Source: QQUD01 sp039029915
Lineage (GTDB): Bacteria > Chloroflexota > Anaerolineae > Promineifilales > Promineifilaceae
DNA length: 5,570 nt
Assembly: GCA_039029915.1 (NCBI GenBank)
Contig: JBCCFD010000502.1
Coordinates: 1 to 5,570, forward strand
Direction: 5' to 3'
Shown here: piece by piece, positions 5,299 through 5,570 of the stretch
How positions within the stretch are numbered: position 1 is the first letter of the stretch
Layout: each line of letters starts with the position of its first letter
Made by a program: the position numbers and the translations under genes
Notes under the pieces: generated by a model
Told to the model about the DNA's origin: nothing
The model's database searches: none
Seen by the model: the letters and a program-made list of their open reading frames with translations, nothing else

Positions 5299-5570
5299 AC
5301 TTTGGCCGGGGCGGATAAGCTGTTTTTACTCACGGACACTCCTGGTCTTTATACGGCTGACCCAAAATCTGACCCGAATGCCGAGCTGATTAAGGTAGTG
5401 GCTCAGATTGACGGCAAGTTGCGCGCATTGGCCGGTGGCAGTGTCAGCGGGTTAGGCGTTGGTGGGATGAGCACAAAGCTGGAAGCAGCTGAAGTTGCGA
5501 CACGTTCAGGTTGCGATGTCGTTATCGCGGCTGGTGATGAACCCGATGTAATCTCACGCTTGATTGCGGG
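5299..5570 (+). pseudogene. proB: Glutamate 5-kinase (ProB) fragment lacking its N-terminal half, 3' end off window
   Basis: Translation from 5299 gives TLAGADKLFLLTDTPGLY, then TADPKSDPNAELI, a stretch with VSGLGVGGMSTKLEAA, and GCDVVIAAGDEPDVISRLIAG. This is the second half of the amino-acid-kinase domain of ProB, first enzyme of proline synthesis (glutamate + ATP to glutamyl 5-phosphate). The GG-M-TKL motif contains the lysine known to contact ATP. The first roughly 155-160 residues of the normal protein, including the N-terminal nucleotide/glutamate-binding parts, are missing. Upstream the frame stays open only back to a TAA at 5212-5214, contains no ATG, and none of its 28 codons resembles ProB. 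TTG at 5302 has no ribosome site. It cannot be a working kinase as it stands. The downstream part (possibly a PUA domain) runs off the right edge. Alternative: an assembly join. Confidence 0.8.

Overview
The window looks like chromosomal DNA of moderate GC from a free-living bacterium, most likely a member of the Chloroflexota (inference, moderate confidence). The clues are a DUF3048 protein, a secreted subtilase ending in the hydrophobic tail YDLFLPLITK (a C-terminal style I recall from extracellular Chloroflexota proteins), and mixed catabolic content. The palindromic octamer ACGGCCGT occurs nine times in 5.6 kb, a genome-signature-like iteration.

Layout: (1) positions 2-913 (+) hold the 3' part of a DUF3048-family gene whose start lies off the left edge. 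(2) 914-1117 is a short convergent intergenic region with two hairpins. (3) 1118-3256 (-) encodes a secreted subtilisin-like serine protease with a complete catalytic set and two tandem Ig-like domains. (4) 3257-3449 is a divergent regulatory region holding an 11-bp-period direct repeat on the protease side and a 16-bp dyad plus an 18-bp perfect palindrome on the tetR side. (5) 3450-4073 (+) encodes a TetR-family repressor. (6) 4058-4200 holds about 2.7 copies of a 54-bp tandem repeat with a REP-like core; the tetR stop codon lies in the first copy. A weak terminator follows. (7) A second copy of the palindrome at 4238-4259 precedes a haloalkane dehalogenase gene at 4299-5225 (+). (8) From about 5299 to the right edge there is an in-frame piece of glutamate 5-kinase (ProB) that lacks its N-terminal half and has no credible start, so a recombination breakpoint lies just downstream of the dehalogenase gene.

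How the genes work together: the clearest functional unit is tetR plus the dehalogenase. Both are preceded by the same 22-nt stretch containing CAAGAACGATCGTTCTTG, which predicts that the regulator represses itself and the dehalogenase and is relieved by a small ligand, perhaps a halogenated or electrophilic compound. The protease and the DUF3048 gene appear to be independent transcription units.
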